A stretch of 64,000 nucleotides of DNA from Ulvibacter sp047614245 (GTDB taxonomy: Bacteria > Bacteroidota > Bacteroidia > Flavobacteriales > Flavobacteriaceae). The DNA lies in NCBI GenBank assembly GCA_047614245.1, contig JBLHIC010000001.1, positions 1 through 64,000 on the forward strand, given 5' to 3'. The translations under genes and the position numbers were made by a program. Positions 39,945-49,498 of the stretch are shown one piece after another; the first letter of the stretch is position 1; every line of letters starts with the position of its first letter. Under the pieces are notes generated by a model. It was not told the DNA's origin, ran no database searches, and worked only from the letters and a program-made list of their open reading frames with translations.

Positions 39945-42437
39945 CTAAAAATTAAAACCGAATGTTCCTGTTATTCCGAATTTTCTAGCCCCAGGATTGT
40001 CGAGATAGTTTCCGCGGAAATTAAAATCCAATCTGAAAATTTTAAATATATTTCCAACTCCCACACTATACTCCCAATAAATGTCTTCAGGAGCGAGATA
40101 GACGATATTTGAAGCATTTATAGCAATGTTAGAATCAGATACTTGACCATAGACAGCTCTAAATCCAATTACTTCCCGAAGATTTAACTTTCTCAAAACC
40201 GGAATTCGCGAGAAAAGCCTTCCTCCGAAATCATGTTGTATATGAAGAGAAGCATAAGTATCACTAACAAACTCATAAAAATCTAACTGTGAAAAACTGT
40301 TATAAAGACTAAAATAAGTTTGATTTCCAGGTATTGGACTCAACAAACTTAAAGGCACATCGCCAAAGGTTTTACCGACTTCAATCGTGGTAAACAATCG
40401 TCCAAAACCCCCAACATTCCACGGTTGCGTATAAAGCCCCTGTAGCCTTTGGTAATCAAAATCACCTCCTAAAACATCTTTAAGCCCTGTAGTATAGCCA
40501 AGAAACATGCGTGGAAAATCACCGATATTGATTGTGGTTCGTTCTACACCGTAGCCGGATGTTTTCCTGCCTGGAGTGTAAAGAAAAGCTAATGTTATCT
40601 CCGGTTGCTTTATTTCACTTTTAACTTCACCTGTATCAACTCCATTTTCGAATACTTTATAATCCATTATAAAAGTATCGGTCGCCGATTTTAATCTCCT
40701 ATAAGAACCGATTAGACTTACATTAAAATTCTTGGCTGGCTCTACTTCAAGACCTATAGTACTGAGGCTAATTCTGGTCAAACGATCATTCGCACCAACC
40801 GATAATAAGGAAGAAGAAGCCAAGTTTCTGCCAAGCACGTCGTTACTGTTGGTAAGGCTTGCGCCTGTCTGTTCAACATCCCTCCTGTTACCTCCAAAAA
40901 CTTTTAATCTTGATCTCCGATCTAACAAATATTTTCCTGAAATTCCATATTTGAAGCGATCATCACTAAAACCATATGCGCCAAATCCTTCAAGCCGCCA
41001 ACGATCGTTCTGACCGAAATAGGTCCTGCCCCCCAGCCGAATTCGCATTCCTTCCGCTTCATTATAACCAACCATTGAAAATACTGGTCCGAGGTCAAAA
41101 TTATTAAGCTCATAATATCCGGTGGCTAGAACCGTTCCAACACTATACAGAGTTTTAAACCTTTTAACAGTCTTGAGAGTGTCAAGCATTCTATAAACAC
41201 TCTTTTCATCCTTACTCAATTTCTCCAAACGATTTTTTTTCCAAAAGTTATCTGAACGATTATAAACCTCAAATTGATATGGATCTACCTGCTCCGCATA
41301 GAACTTTTTATCCTTCGGAATGTCAAAAATATAATCATCATAGAGCGTAGTCCTTTTTCCATAGACACCCTTAGCTTCCTCTTTATTTCCGAAACTGAAG
41401 TCACTCATAAAATAATCTCTGTTAATAAGAAAAGTAGAATCGTTAAGTACGTCAAATTCCTGCTCGATATATACTTCGCGTACCCAATTCAAATTGGCAC
41501 TTTTAGATGCCTGAAGATTAATTTCTTTAATCGCCCAAGTTGAGTCATTTACCCAAAAATCTCCTTTAAAGGTTAACTCATTCTTACGTCGTGGGTAGTA
41601 TACTATATTATAGCACCATTTATTATCGATATAGGCACTGTCCAATAGCACATAATTATAAACGTCTATCCCAGTCCGTGATAAAGGACTTGTAAATGCT
41701 TTATCAAAAAATTTCAGATAATTGTCATAGACATCATACTCACTATACAAGTCTTTAAGGAAGGCGATTAGGGTATTATTATTATCAAATCCTGAATTCT
41801 TATTCCCTACTAAGACTTCCTTATGCTGATTCAGCAGATTGTCGCCATAGACTTTGGAAGAAGATTCATTAATAAAAATTGGGAGGTATGTATTTCCTGT
41901 GATCTTGGAAGTATCGGTTTGATCGAAAATAAACTCCATTCCCTTAAACACCCGATTCTTAATAAGTGTACTATCAATGGTATTCAAATCAAACTCCAAT
42001 TTTTCGTACTTGTCATAAGAGTATTGCTTGAACCCTTTAACCCCGTTTTCACGTCGATTTTCCCATATTTTCCTGAGAATATCAATAGCCGGATTATTCT
42101 TCTTTGATTGCTTTCCACTATAAATTACAACTTCATCAAGGGCAGCCGCTTCCTCTTCTAAACTAACGACCATTTTATAGGTGGTTTTTTGCCCTAAAGC
42201 TACATCAAGAGTCTTATAGCCCACAAAGGAAAAAGAAACCGATGCATAATCTTCATCACTTTCTAAATAAAAACGGCCATCTTCATTGGAAATAGTCCCT
42301 TCGTTCGAGTCCTTAAAAATTACATTGGCAAAAGCTACTGGTTCTCCATTGACATCTTTAATCTCTCCACTCACTCTAGTCTGTGCAAAAAGAACTGTTG
42401 TTAAGAAAGTGAAAATTAGAAATAGAAGTTGCTTCAT
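39945..42437 (-). CDS. DUF5686 outer-membrane protein with carboxypeptidase-regulatory-like domain
   Basis: An 830-residue exported protein: signal peptide (MKQLLFLIFTFLTTVLFAQ), an N-terminal CarboxypepD_reg-like domain at about 20-95 ('RVSGEIKDVNGEPVAFANVIF', 'VSFSFVGYKTLDV'), a DUF5686 region from about 110 ('AIDILRKIWENRRENGVKGFKQYSYDKY', split over several helices) and a C-terminal outer-membrane barrel ending 'NPGARKFGITGTFGFNF'. The function is unknown; the architecture suggests an outer-membrane transporter or assembly factor. It lies 69 nt after the pdhB-like gene. Confidence 0.85.
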   Translation of the reverse strand: MKQLLFLIFTFLTTVLFAQTRVSGEIKDVNGEPVAFANVIFKDSNEGTISNEDGRFYLESDEDYASVSFSFVGYKTLDVALGQKTTYKMVVSLEEEAAALDEVVIYSGKQSKKNNPAIDILRKIWENRRENGVKGFKQYSYDKYEKLEFDLNTIDSTLIKNRVFKGMEFIFDQTDTSKITGNTYLPIFINESSSKVYGDNLLNQHKEVLVGNKNSGFDNNNTLIAFLKDLYSEYDVYDNYLKFFDKAFTSPLSRTGIDVYNYVLLDSAYIDNKWCYNIVYYPRRKNELTFKGDFWVNDSTWAIKEINLQASKSANLNWVREVYIEQEFDVLNDSTFLINRDYFMSDFSFGNKEEAKGVYGKRTTLYDDYIFDIPKDKKFYAEQVDPYQFEVYNRSDNFWKKNRLEKLSKDEKSVYRMLDTLKTVKRFKTLYSVGTVLATGYYELNNFDLGPVFSMVGYNEAEGMRIRLGGRTYFGQNDRWRLEGFGAYGFSDDRFKYGISGKYLLDRRSRLKVFGGNRRDVEQTGASLTNSNDVLGRNLASSSLLSVGANDRLTRISLSTIGLEVEPAKNFNVSLIGSYRRLKSATDTFIMDYKVFENGVDTGEVKSEIKQPEITLAFLYTPGRKTSGYGVERTTINIGDFPRMFLGYTTGLKDVLGGDFDYQRLQGLYTQPWNVGGFGRLFTTIEVGKTFGDVPLSLLSPIPGNQTYFSLYNSFSQLDFYEFVSDTYASLHIQHDFGGRLFSRIPVLRKLNLREVIGFRAVYGQVSDSNIAINASNIVYLAPEDIYWEYSVGVGNIFKIFRLDFNFRGNYLDNPGARKFGITGTFGFNF

Positions 42438-42506
42438 ATTAATGGGTAACGTAGAAAAAAAAGCTTTGTTTTAATTAATCGCCTAACAAGAGCAGAAAAG
42501 ACAGAG

Positions 42507-43490
42507 CTATTTTAACTTGTACATTACCTTTTTAACTGCTTTAACAACATCTTCACTATTTGGCAACCATTCTGCGAACAAATGTGGAGAATATGGTGCC
42601 GGCGTATCTGCAGTATTAATTTTAATGATCGGTGCATCCAAATAATCGAATATCTGACTTTGAACCTGGTATGTGATTTCTGTTGAAATATTTCCAAAAG
42701 GCCAAGATTCTTCCAAAACAACAAGGCGATTAGTTTTCTTAACAGATTCTAAAATAGCATTGTGATCCATCGGTCTAATCGTTCGCAAATCGATAACTTC
42801 ACATTCGATGCCTTCTTTAGCTAGCACATCGGCAGCCTTATAGGCCTCTTTTATTATCTTTCCGAATGAAACAATAGTCACATCGTTTCCTTTTCTTTTA
42901 ATTTCAGCAACTCCCAAAGGAATAAGATATTCTCCTTCTGGCACTTCCCCTTTATCACCATACATTTGCTCACTTTCCATAAAGATAACTGGATCATTAT
43001 CCCTAATGGCACTCTTTAAAAGACCTTTAGCATCTGCAGGATTACTAGGCACTACAACTTTTAATCCTGGGCAATTAGCAAACCAGCTCTCGAACGACTG
43101 TGAATGTGTTGCAGCTAATTGACCAGCCGAAGCAGTTGGCCCTCTAAATACTATGGGGCAATTAAATTGCCCACCTGACATTTGTCGTATTTTTGCTGCG
43201 TTATTTATAATTTGATCAATCCCTACTAATGCGAAATTGAAGGTCATATACTCAACAATAGGTCGATTACCGTTCATTGCAGACCCTACAGCTATACCCG
43301 TAAAACCAAGTTCGGCAATGGGGGTGTCAATAACTCTTTTAGCTCCAAACTCATCCAACATCCCTTTGCTGGCTTTATAGGCTCCGTTATATTCAGCAAC
43401 CTCCTCGCCCATTAAATATATAGTTTCATCACGGCGCATTTCTTCGCTCATCGCTTCGCAAATAGCTTCTCTGAATTGTAAAGTCTTCAT
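42507..43490 (-). CDS. pdhB: Pyruvate dehydrogenase E1 component, beta subunit
   Basis: A 327-residue transketolase-like protein starting MKTLQFREAICEAMSEEMRR. 'YLMGEEVAEYNGAYKASKGML', 'VIDTPIAELGFTGIAVGSAM', 'YMTFNFALVGIDQI' and 'IVFRGPTASAGQLAATHSQ' are typical of PDH E1 beta rather than of branched-chain E1. It pairs with a separate E1 alpha, which is not in this window. The preceding in-frame ATG adds only two residues. It is divergent from etfB. Confidence 0.93.
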   Translation of the reverse strand: MKTLQFREAICEAMSEEMRRDETIYLMGEEVAEYNGAYKASKGMLDEFGAKRVIDTPIAELGFTGIAVGSAMNGNRPIVEYMTFNFALVGIDQIINNAAKIRQMSGGQFNCPIVFRGPTASAGQLAATHSQSFESWFANCPGLKVVVPSNPADAKGLLKSAIRDNDPVIFMESEQMYGDKGEVPEGEYLIPLGVAEIKRKGNDVTIVSFGKIIKEAYKAADVLAKEGIECEVIDLRTIRPMDHNAILESVKKTNRLVVLEESWPFGNISTEITYQVQSQIFDYLDAPIIKINTADTPAPYSPHLFAEWLPNSEDVVKAVKKVMYKLK

Positions 43491-43628
43491 AGGCATTTTA
43501 ATATATTATTTTCTGAAAAATATTCAGGGGTAACAAAAATACTATTATTTATATGCGTGTTGGTATATTTTTGAAATTTTTAGCGTAAATTTATTATGCA
43601 AGCATAATAAATTTACAATTTATATCAG

Positions 43629-43636
43629 TACCTTTG
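43629..43636 (+). promoter_or_regulatory. -7 element upstream of etfB
   Basis: TACCTTTG matches TAnnTTTG and lies 36 nt upstream of ATG 43673. The intergenic stretch back to pdhB is very AT-rich, without a clear TTTG at -33. Confidence 0.5.
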
Positions 43637-43672
43637 TATGCCAAAAAGTTACTCAAAAAATACTATTTAAAT

Positions 43673-44413
43673 ATGAAAATATTAGTGTGTATAAGTCACG
43701 TGCCGGACACTACTTCAAAAATCAATTTTACAGACGGAGATACCAGATTTGATACAAATGGAGTTCAATTTGTGATTAATCCTAATGATGAGTTTGGCCT
43801 AACTCGTGCTATGTGGTTTAAAGAAAAACAATCTGCGATTGTACATGTTGTAAACGTTGGTGGACCCGAAACCGAACCTACTCTTCGCAAGGCTTTGGCT
43901 ATTGGAGCAGATGAAGCAATACGGGTTAATACTTTTGCTACTGATGGGTTTTCTGTAGCGAAGCAATTGGCAAACGTTGTCAAAGAAGGCGCTTACGACT
44001 TGGTTATTGCCGGTCGCGAATCGATCGATTACAATGGTGGGATGGTACCAGGAATGCTTGCAAAATTAATCGGCTCAAACTTCGTGAATACTTGTATTGG
44101 TTTGGAAGTTGAAGGAAATGAAGCTACTGCAATTCGTGAAATCGATGGTGGTAAAGAAACGCTAAGCACCTCCTTACCCCTAGTAATAGGAGGTCAAAAA
44201 GGACTGGTAGAAGAAAGTGACCTGCGCATCCCGAATATGCGTGGCATTATGCAAGCTCGTTCGAAACCATTAACTGTTAAAGAACCAATCTCACTAATCC
44301 CTGAAACTAGAGCCATATCCTTTGAAAAACCGGAGCCAAAAGGAGCTGTGAAATTAGTAACTAACGTAGATGATCTTATTGCTTTATTGCATAATGAAGC
44401 TAAAGTGATATAA
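43673..44413 (+). CDS. etfB: Electron transfer flavoprotein, beta subunit
   Basis: A 246-residue ETF beta subunit starting MKILVCISHVPDTTSKINF. 'FVINPNDEFGLTRAMWFKE', 'LAIGADEAIRVN' and 'VIAGRESIDYNGGMVPGMLA' form the AMP/FAD-binding core. With EtfA it accepts electrons from acyl-CoA dehydrogenases and passes them to the respiratory chain, or acts in bifurcation. I choose ATG 43673 because the longer in-frame start would place 13 residues without family support before it. Confidence 0.93.
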   Translation: MKILVCISHVPDTTSKINFTDGDTRFDTNGVQFVINPNDEFGLTRAMWFKEKQSAIVHVVNVGGPETEPTLRKALAIGADEAIRVNTFATDGFSVAKQLANVVKEGAYDLVIAGRESIDYNGGMVPGMLAKLIGSNFVNTCIGLEVEGNEATAIREIDGGKETLSTSLPLVIGGQKGLVEESDLRIPNMRGIMQARSKPLTVKEPISLIPETRAISFEKPEPKGAVKLVTNVDDLIALLHNEAKVI

Positions 44414-44477
44414 ATCAAAAATCCTGATCATTATTCTTGGAACTTGAAGACTCGGGATTGATAATTTTAAATAAATT

Positions 44478-45443
44478 ATGGTAATAGTATATACAGAATC
44501 TGAAGAAGGAAAGTTTAAAAAAATCGCGCTAGAAGCCGTTTCCTATGCCAAAGGGATTGCAGACATGATAGGCACTACTGTAACAGCCGTTTCGATAAAT
44601 GGAGGTAGCGCAGATGAATTAGGAAGTTATGGCGCATCGAAAGTCCTTGAAGTTACAGACGATTCTTTACAGGGTTTTAATGCCGAAGCTTATGCTGATG
44701 TTATCTCACAAGCTGCTAAAAAAGAAGGAGCCTCTGTTGTTGTCTTAACATCCAGTGCAAATAGTAAATTTATGGCACCTTTGGTGTCTGTAAATCTGGA
44801 GGCCGGTTTTGTCGCTAATGTAACTCAGCTACCAACTAGCGTATCTCCTTTTCAGGTAAAACACAGCGTATTCACAAACAAAGCATTTTCGTTTACCGAA
44901 ATCACTACTGAAACTAAGGTGATAGGCTTAGCTAAAAATGCCTATGGCCTAAAAGAAAATTCGGTAGATGTGACATCAGAAGGTTTTTCACCCGAATTAA
45001 ATCCACACGATTTTGACATGAAGGTTGTTTCGGTGGACAAAGCAACAGATAGAGTAACAATTGCAGATGCGGAAATTGTTGTTTCTGCAGGACGCGGATT
45101 GAAAGGTCCGGAAAACTGGGGAATGATCGAAGAGCTTGCTGAAATCTTGGGAGCTGCGACTGCCTGCTCTAAACCAGTGAGTGACTTGGGCTGGAGACCA
45201 CATGGTGAACATGTAGGTCAAACTGGAAAACCTGTCGCGTCAAATTTATACATAGCAATAGGTATATCTGGAGCTATTCAACACTTAGCAGGAATCAACT
45301 CATCTAAGGTTAAGGTTGTTATTAATAGTGACCCTGAAGCGCCTTTCTTTAAAGCTGCCGACTACGGTATCGTTGGTGACGCGTTCGAAGTAATACCACA
45401 ATTGAACGAAAAATTAAAAGCCTTTAAGGCGCAAAACGCATAA
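44478..45443 (+). CDS. etfA: Electron transfer flavoprotein, alpha subunit
   Basis: A 321-residue ETF alpha subunit. The N-terminal domain is followed by the FAD-binding C-terminal domain with 'AEIVVSAGRGLKGPENWGMIEELA', 'GATACSKPVSDLGWRPHGEHVGQTGKPV' and 'YIAIGISGAIQHLAGINSSK' in the expected order. It lies 64 nt after etfB and is transcribed with it. A terminator follows at 45472-45517. Confidence 0.95.
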   Translation: MVIVYTESEEGKFKKIALEAVSYAKGIADMIGTTVTAVSINGGSADELGSYGASKVLEVTDDSLQGFNAEAYADVISQAAKKEGASVVVLTSSANSKFMAPLVSVNLEAGFVANVTQLPTSVSPFQVKHSVFTNKAFSFTEITTETKVIGLAKNAYGLKENSVDVTSEGFSPELNPHDFDMKVVSVDKATDRVTIADAEIVVSAGRGLKGPENWGMIEELAEILGAATACSKPVSDLGWRPHGEHVGQTGKPVASNLYIAIGISGAIQHLAGINSSKVKVVINSDPEAPFFKAADYGIVGDAFEVIPQLNEKLKAFKAQNA

Positions 45444-45471
45444 ATTTTTATTACTTTGTGCCTTATAAAAG

Positions 45472-45517
45472 AGGACTGTTTTAATATGGACTCGTCCTAA
45501 TTTTAACAGCCTTTTTT
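45472..45517 (+). terminator. Terminator of the etfBA operon
   Basis: The stem AGGaCTGTT … AACAGCCT encloses an inner GGAC-TC-GTCC hairpin and is followed by T6. The bifunctional nuclease gene begins 11 nt later. Confidence 0.7.
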
Positions 45518-45527
45518 ATTCTTATTT

Positions 45528-46154
45528 ATGAGCTTAGTTAGACTTAACATTAAAGGCATATCCTACAGCCAGACACAAAACGGAGCCTATGCTCTTATTT
45601 TGAGCGAAGTTGGTGGAAATCGCAAATTACCTATCGTTATAGGTGCCTTTGAGGCACAATCAATTGCTATTGCACTTGAAAAGGAAATCAAACCCCCAAG
45701 ACCACTAACCCACGATCTATTTAAAAATTTTGCAGATCGGTTTGAAATAGTGGTCAATCAAGTTATTATTCACAAATTAGTTGATGGAGTTTTTTATTCT
45801 AGCATTATTTGTGAACGTGATAAGATTGAAGAAATCATTGACGCTCGGACTAGTGATGCTATTGCATTAGCATTGCGATTTAAGGCGCCAATCTTTACGT
45901 ATAAGAATATTTTAGACAAGGCAGGAATTTTTCTAAAAACACCGCCTAAAAAAAGCAAACAGAATATTTCAGACGATGAAGATTTAGTAATTGAAGAACT
46001 AATTGTAGGAACTGACAAAGAATCTATTAAATCCAGCGGTAAGAATTATAGCAAACATACTTTGAAAGAATTGAATGAAATACTAGACAAGGCAGTTGCA
46101 AACGAAGATTATGAAACTGCCGCTAGAATTCGAGACGAAATTTCGAAAAGATAA
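45528..46154 (+). CDS. Bifunctional nuclease (DUF151) family protein with UVR motif
   Basis: A 208-residue protein. Residues 1-125 are a bifunctional-nuclease (BFN, formerly DUF151) domain: 'LPIVIGAFEAQSIAIALEKE', 'PRPLTHDLFKNFADRF' and 'DARTSDAIALALRFKAPIF'. After a charged linker the last 35 residues form a UvrB/UvrC-type motif, 'ELNEILDKAVANEDYETAARIRDEI', a protein-interaction hairpin. The cellular role in bacteria is uncertain. It begins right after the etfBA terminator. Confidence 0.87.
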   Translation: MSLVRLNIKGISYSQTQNGAYALILSEVGGNRKLPIVIGAFEAQSIAIALEKEIKPPRPLTHDLFKNFADRFEIVVNQVIIHKLVDGVFYSSIICERDKIEEIIDARTSDAIALALRFKAPIFTYKNILDKAGIFLKTPPKKSKQNISDDEDLVIEELIVGTDKESIKSSGKNYSKHTLKELNEILDKAVANEDYETAARIRDEISKR

Positions 46155-46213
46155 TACATCTTTCCATTAAAATTGGATCTGTGAGTCTAAAGTAAGTAAT
46201 ACTACCCTTATTT

Positions 46214-47974
46214 ATGAAGAAAATTCTATTAGTATTCTTAGCGTTAATTTTCTTCGGAAGTAATTTTGCACAATCTATAGAGAAAGACTGGAAATTCAGT
46301 TCAATAGAGAATGATTCTGGAGAAGCTCTCTTTCCTATTAATTCAGAAAATGATTTTCTTACATTAAGCAATGGTTCTTTTGAATATACATTAGAAGCCA
46401 AGAATAATCTTAAGGCCAGCGGAGATTATATTTCTCAGAATAACCTTCTAATTCTCTTTTATAGTAAGCCAAACGACACTATTCGTAAATATCGAGTTTC
46501 CGAAGTAACCGATAGCACATTAGTTTTATCTGAAAACAACATACACTATAAGTTCACAAAAGCATCCAAAGTCCAACAGTTGGCTTCATCTACGGAAAAT
46601 GATGAACTTAATGGTATTGTTCCTGTACAAGGGTTTTCTATGAATAGTCTATGGAGAGGTGTTTTAGGAATGCTGTCTTTACTTTTTATTGCTTTTTTGT
46701 TTAGTTCTAACCGCAAAGCCATAAACTGGCGAACTGTGGGGATTGGTCTTTCATTACAAATGGTCATAGCCATTGGGGTTTTAAAAATTCCCTTTATCCA
46801 AAGTATTTTTGAAGCCATAGGAAGAGTTTTTATTGAAATTCTAGAATATACTCGTGCCGGAAGTAAATTCCTTTTCGAAGGGCTTGTGGTTGATATGAAC
46901 ACATTTGGGTTTATATTTGCATTTCAGGTTCTCCCTACAATAATCTTCTTCTCCGCACTTACGTCTGTTTTGTTCTACTTGGGCATCATTCAGAAAGTAG
47001 TGAAAGCTTTAGGATGGCTGTTATCAAAGGCTTTAAGAATATCTGGAGCTGAAAGTTTAAGTGTTGCAGGAAATATCTTTTTGGGTCAAACGGAAGCACC
47101 ACTTTTAATTAAAGCGTATCTGGAAAAAATGACCAAGTCTGAAATGCTTTTGGTTATGATAGGCGGCATGGCGACCGTGGCAGGAGCCGTTCTAGCAGCC
47201 TATATCGGATTTCTTGGCGGAGATGACCCGGTTCTAAGATTAATGTTTGCTAAGCATTTATTAGCTGCTTCCGTAATGGCGGCTCCTGGAGCTATTGTAA
47301 TTTCAAAAATATTATATCCTGAAACCGAAAAGATCAATACTGATGTTCAAGTATCTTCAGAGAAAATAGGGTCAAACATCCTTGACGCGATATCAAACGG
47401 AACCACTGAAGGGCTTAAGTTGGCCGTTAATGTTGGCGCGATGCTTTTGGTTTTTGTTGCAATGATAGCAATGGTTAATGGCGGTTTCGACTTAATAGCT
47501 AGCTTCGACGGCATACGTATTAAAATGATTAATTTGAATTGGCATTTTACTTCTCTCAATGAATTAATTGCAGCTAACACTTCTTATGATAGGCTATCTT
47601 TAGAGTTCATTCTTGGACATTTATTTGCGCCCCTGATGTGGCTTGTAGGAGTAGCTAAAGAGGATATGATGATGATGGGCCAATTACTAGGAATAAAACT
47701 TGCAGCGAGTGAATTTGTAGGCTACATTCAGCTAGCCGATTTAAAAAATGTATCGAATGCTGCACATTTGAAATACGACAAATCGATAATAATGGCAACC
47801 TATATGCTCTGTGGGTTTGCTAATTTCGCTTCTATCGGGATACAAATTGGAGGTATTGGATCTCTAGCCCCTGGACAGAGAAAGATATTGTCCAAATTCG
47901 GGATGAAAGCACTTCTTGGTGGAACCATAGCGTCCCTAATTTCTGCTGCAATTGCAGGAATGATTATTGGCTAA
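46214..47974 (+). CDS. CNT-family nucleoside transporter with exported N-terminal domain
   Basis: A 586-residue protein. The N-terminus is a signal peptide (MKKILLVFLALIFFGSNFAQ) followed by about 100 residues of beta-rich lipocalin-like sequence ('EKDWKFSSIENDSGEALFPI', 'SGDYISQNNLLILFYS'). From about 140 it is a concentrative nucleoside transporter (NupC type): 'FIFAFQVLPTIIFFSALTSVLFYLG', 'VAGNIFLGQTEAPLLIKAYL', 'GGMATVAGAVLAAYI' and 'CGFANFASIGIQIGGIGSLAP'. It takes up nucleosides with Na+ or H+. NupC in E. coli is about 400 residues; the extra domain is a fusion. Confidence 0.9.
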   Translation: MKKILLVFLALIFFGSNFAQSIEKDWKFSSIENDSGEALFPINSENDFLTLSNGSFEYTLEAKNNLKASGDYISQNNLLILFYSKPNDTIRKYRVSEVTDSTLVLSENNIHYKFTKASKVQQLASSTENDELNGIVPVQGFSMNSLWRGVLGMLSLLFIAFLFSSNRKAINWRTVGIGLSLQMVIAIGVLKIPFIQSIFEAIGRVFIEILEYTRAGSKFLFEGLVVDMNTFGFIFAFQVLPTIIFFSALTSVLFYLGIIQKVVKALGWLLSKALRISGAESLSVAGNIFLGQTEAPLLIKAYLEKMTKSEMLLVMIGGMATVAGAVLAAYIGFLGGDDPVLRLMFAKHLLAASVMAAPGAIVISKILYPETEKINTDVQVSSEKIGSNILDAISNGTTEGLKLAVNVGAMLLVFVAMIAMVNGGFDLIASFDGIRIKMINLNWHFTSLNELIAANTSYDRLSLEFILGHLFAPLMWLVGVAKEDMMMMGQLLGIKLAASEFVGYIQLADLKNVSNAAHLKYDKSIIMATYMLCGFANFASIGIQIGGIGSLAPGQRKILSKFGMKALLGGTIASLISAAIAGMIIG

Positions 47975-48061
47975 TAGTTAATAACTTATTCAAAAAGGCA
48001 ACAGTTTGTATTTCAATAATAGCCTGTGTTTTTTTACTTTTATGGCCATAAGAAATCACCG

Positions 48062-48886
48062 ATGAAACAATACTTAGACCTTGTAAAACATGTAATAGAA
48101 AATGGAGCTGAAAAGCACGATCGCACTGGCACTGGTACCAAAAGTGTGTTTGGGTATCAAATGCGTTTCGACTTGAGCGAAGGGTTTCCTATGGTTACCA
48201 CTAAAAAGGTACATCTGAAATCGATGATATATGAGTTGCTTTGGTTTTTAAAAGGCGACACTAATATTAATTACCTTAAAGAAAACGGGGTTCGTATTTG
48301 GAATGAATGGGCAGATGAGAATGGAGATTTAGGACCTGTATATGGTCATCAGTGGCGGAATTGGAATAGTGAGGAAATTGATCAGATTTCTGATATTATT
48401 GAAACTTTAAAAAGTAATCCCGATAGTCGTCGTATGTTGGTGAGTGCATGGAACCCAAGTGTCCTACCTGATACATCTAAATCTTTTGATGAAAACGTCT
48501 CAAATGGAAAAGCGGCGCTTCCACCCTGTCATGCTTTCTTTCAGTTTTATGTTGCAAATGGTAAATTATCATGCCAGCTTTATCAGCGAAGTGCCGATAT
48601 TTTTTTAGGAGTGCCATTTAATATTGGCTCTTATGCCTTATTAACTATGATGATGGCCCAAGTTTGCGGTTATGAGGCAGGAGACTTCATTCACACCTTT
48701 GGTGACGCCCATATTTACAGCAATCATAAAGAACAAATTGAACTGCAACTATCAAGAAACCCGAGACCCTTGCCTAAAATGTTGCTAAATCCAGATGTAA
48801 AAGATATATTTGGCTTCAAATTTGAAGACTTTACACTCACAGATTATAATCCCCACCCACACATCAAAGGTGCTGTGGCCATCTAA
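48062..48886 (+). CDS. thyA: Thymidylate synthase
   Basis: A 274-residue ThyA. 'NGAEKHDRTGTGTKSVFGYQMRF', 'WNEWADENGDLGPVYGHQWRNW', the nucleophile Cys156 in 'ALPPCHAFFQFYV', 'QLYQRSADIFLGVPFNI' and 'HIYSNHKEQIELQLSR' are all present. It methylates dUMP to dTMP using methylene-THF and releases dihydrofolate, which the DHFR-fusion protein encoded 1.8 kb downstream could reduce. I use MKQYLDLVKHV at 48062; the in-frame ATG 36 nt upstream has no family support. Confidence 0.97.
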   Translation: MKQYLDLVKHVIENGAEKHDRTGTGTKSVFGYQMRFDLSEGFPMVTTKKVHLKSMIYELLWFLKGDTNINYLKENGVRIWNEWADENGDLGPVYGHQWRNWNSEEIDQISDIIETLKSNPDSRRMLVSAWNPSVLPDTSKSFDENVSNGKAALPPCHAFFQFYVANGKLSCQLYQRSADIFLGVPFNIGSYALLTMMMAQVCGYEAGDFIHTFGDAHIYSNHKEQIELQLSRNPRPLPKMLLNPDVKDIFGFKFEDFTLTDYNPHPHIKGAVAI

Positions 48887-48902
48887 TTTTTAAAACCTAC
48901 TT

Positions 48903-49334
48903 ATGAAAATTTCACTCATTATTTTATGCCTGCTAATTTCTACAACAATCTTTGCACAAGAGGATTGGGGTAGTTTAAATAAAAATAAACTTACCCTTAA
49001 AGAAATAGCTCCAATATGGCCCGGTTGTGAAGCTGGCGAGTCAGCGAAAAGAGATGCATGTTTTGATAAAATGTTAGTGAAACACGTTGGAAAAAATTTT
49101 AAATACCCAGCCGAAGAGTACAAAAAAAACATCCAGGGTAAAGTCGTTGTTAAGTTTATTATAAATACCAAAGGTTTAGTAGAAATCAAATCTGCTATTG
49201 GAGGGAATAAAGGCTTGCAGGAAGCTGCTAAAAAAAACATCTTATCAATTCCAAAAATGAAACCAGGTATGTATGCAGGCAAACCATCTGCTGTAGCCTA
49301 TACTGTACCGTTTAATTTTAAAACTGGAAAGTAA
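48903..49334 (+). CDS. Small TonB-like C-terminal-domain protein
   Basis: A 143-residue exported protein: signal peptide (MKISLIILCLLISTTIFAQ) and then a TonB C-terminal-like domain with 'IQGKVVVKFIINTKGLVEIKSA', 'LQEAAKKNILSIPKMKPGMYAGKPSAV' and a final strand 'YTVPFNFKTGK'. Two Cys ('PGCEAGESAKRDACF') precede it. There is no N-terminal membrane anchor or Pro-rich segment like true TonB, so it is a free periplasmic protein of unknown role. It lies 16 nt after thyA. Confidence 0.75.
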   Translation: MKISLIILCLLISTTIFAQEDWGSLNKNKLTLKEIAPIWPGCEAGESAKRDACFDKMLVKHVGKNFKYPAEEYKKNIQGKVVVKFIINTKGLVEIKSAIGGNKGLQEAAKKNILSIPKMKPGMYAGKPSAVAYTVPFNFKTGK

Positions 49335-49406
49335 CTTCAAAATTCTAAAACTGCTCAAAACTATAAAGAGCCTTTATAAAAGTTGGTCTTGACATCTGAT
49401 CCAGCT

Positions 49407-49450
49407 CAGTCGAGAACTACAGCTCCTGGCCATCAATAAGGTCTCGACTG
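49407..49450. repeat. Inverted repeat with REP-like GTCTCGACTG arms
   Basis: CAGTCGAGA (49407-49415) and TCTCGACTG (49442-49450) are exact complements, followed by CGATCGACC. The element resembles a 'TCTCGACTGCGCTCGACC' type repeat common between flavobacterial genes (recalled). It occupies the 164-nt gap between converging genes. Confidence 0.55.
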
Positions 49451-49498
49451 CGATCGACCAGTCAAATTTTCACATTTTAGACAGCTCCTTTATTATAT

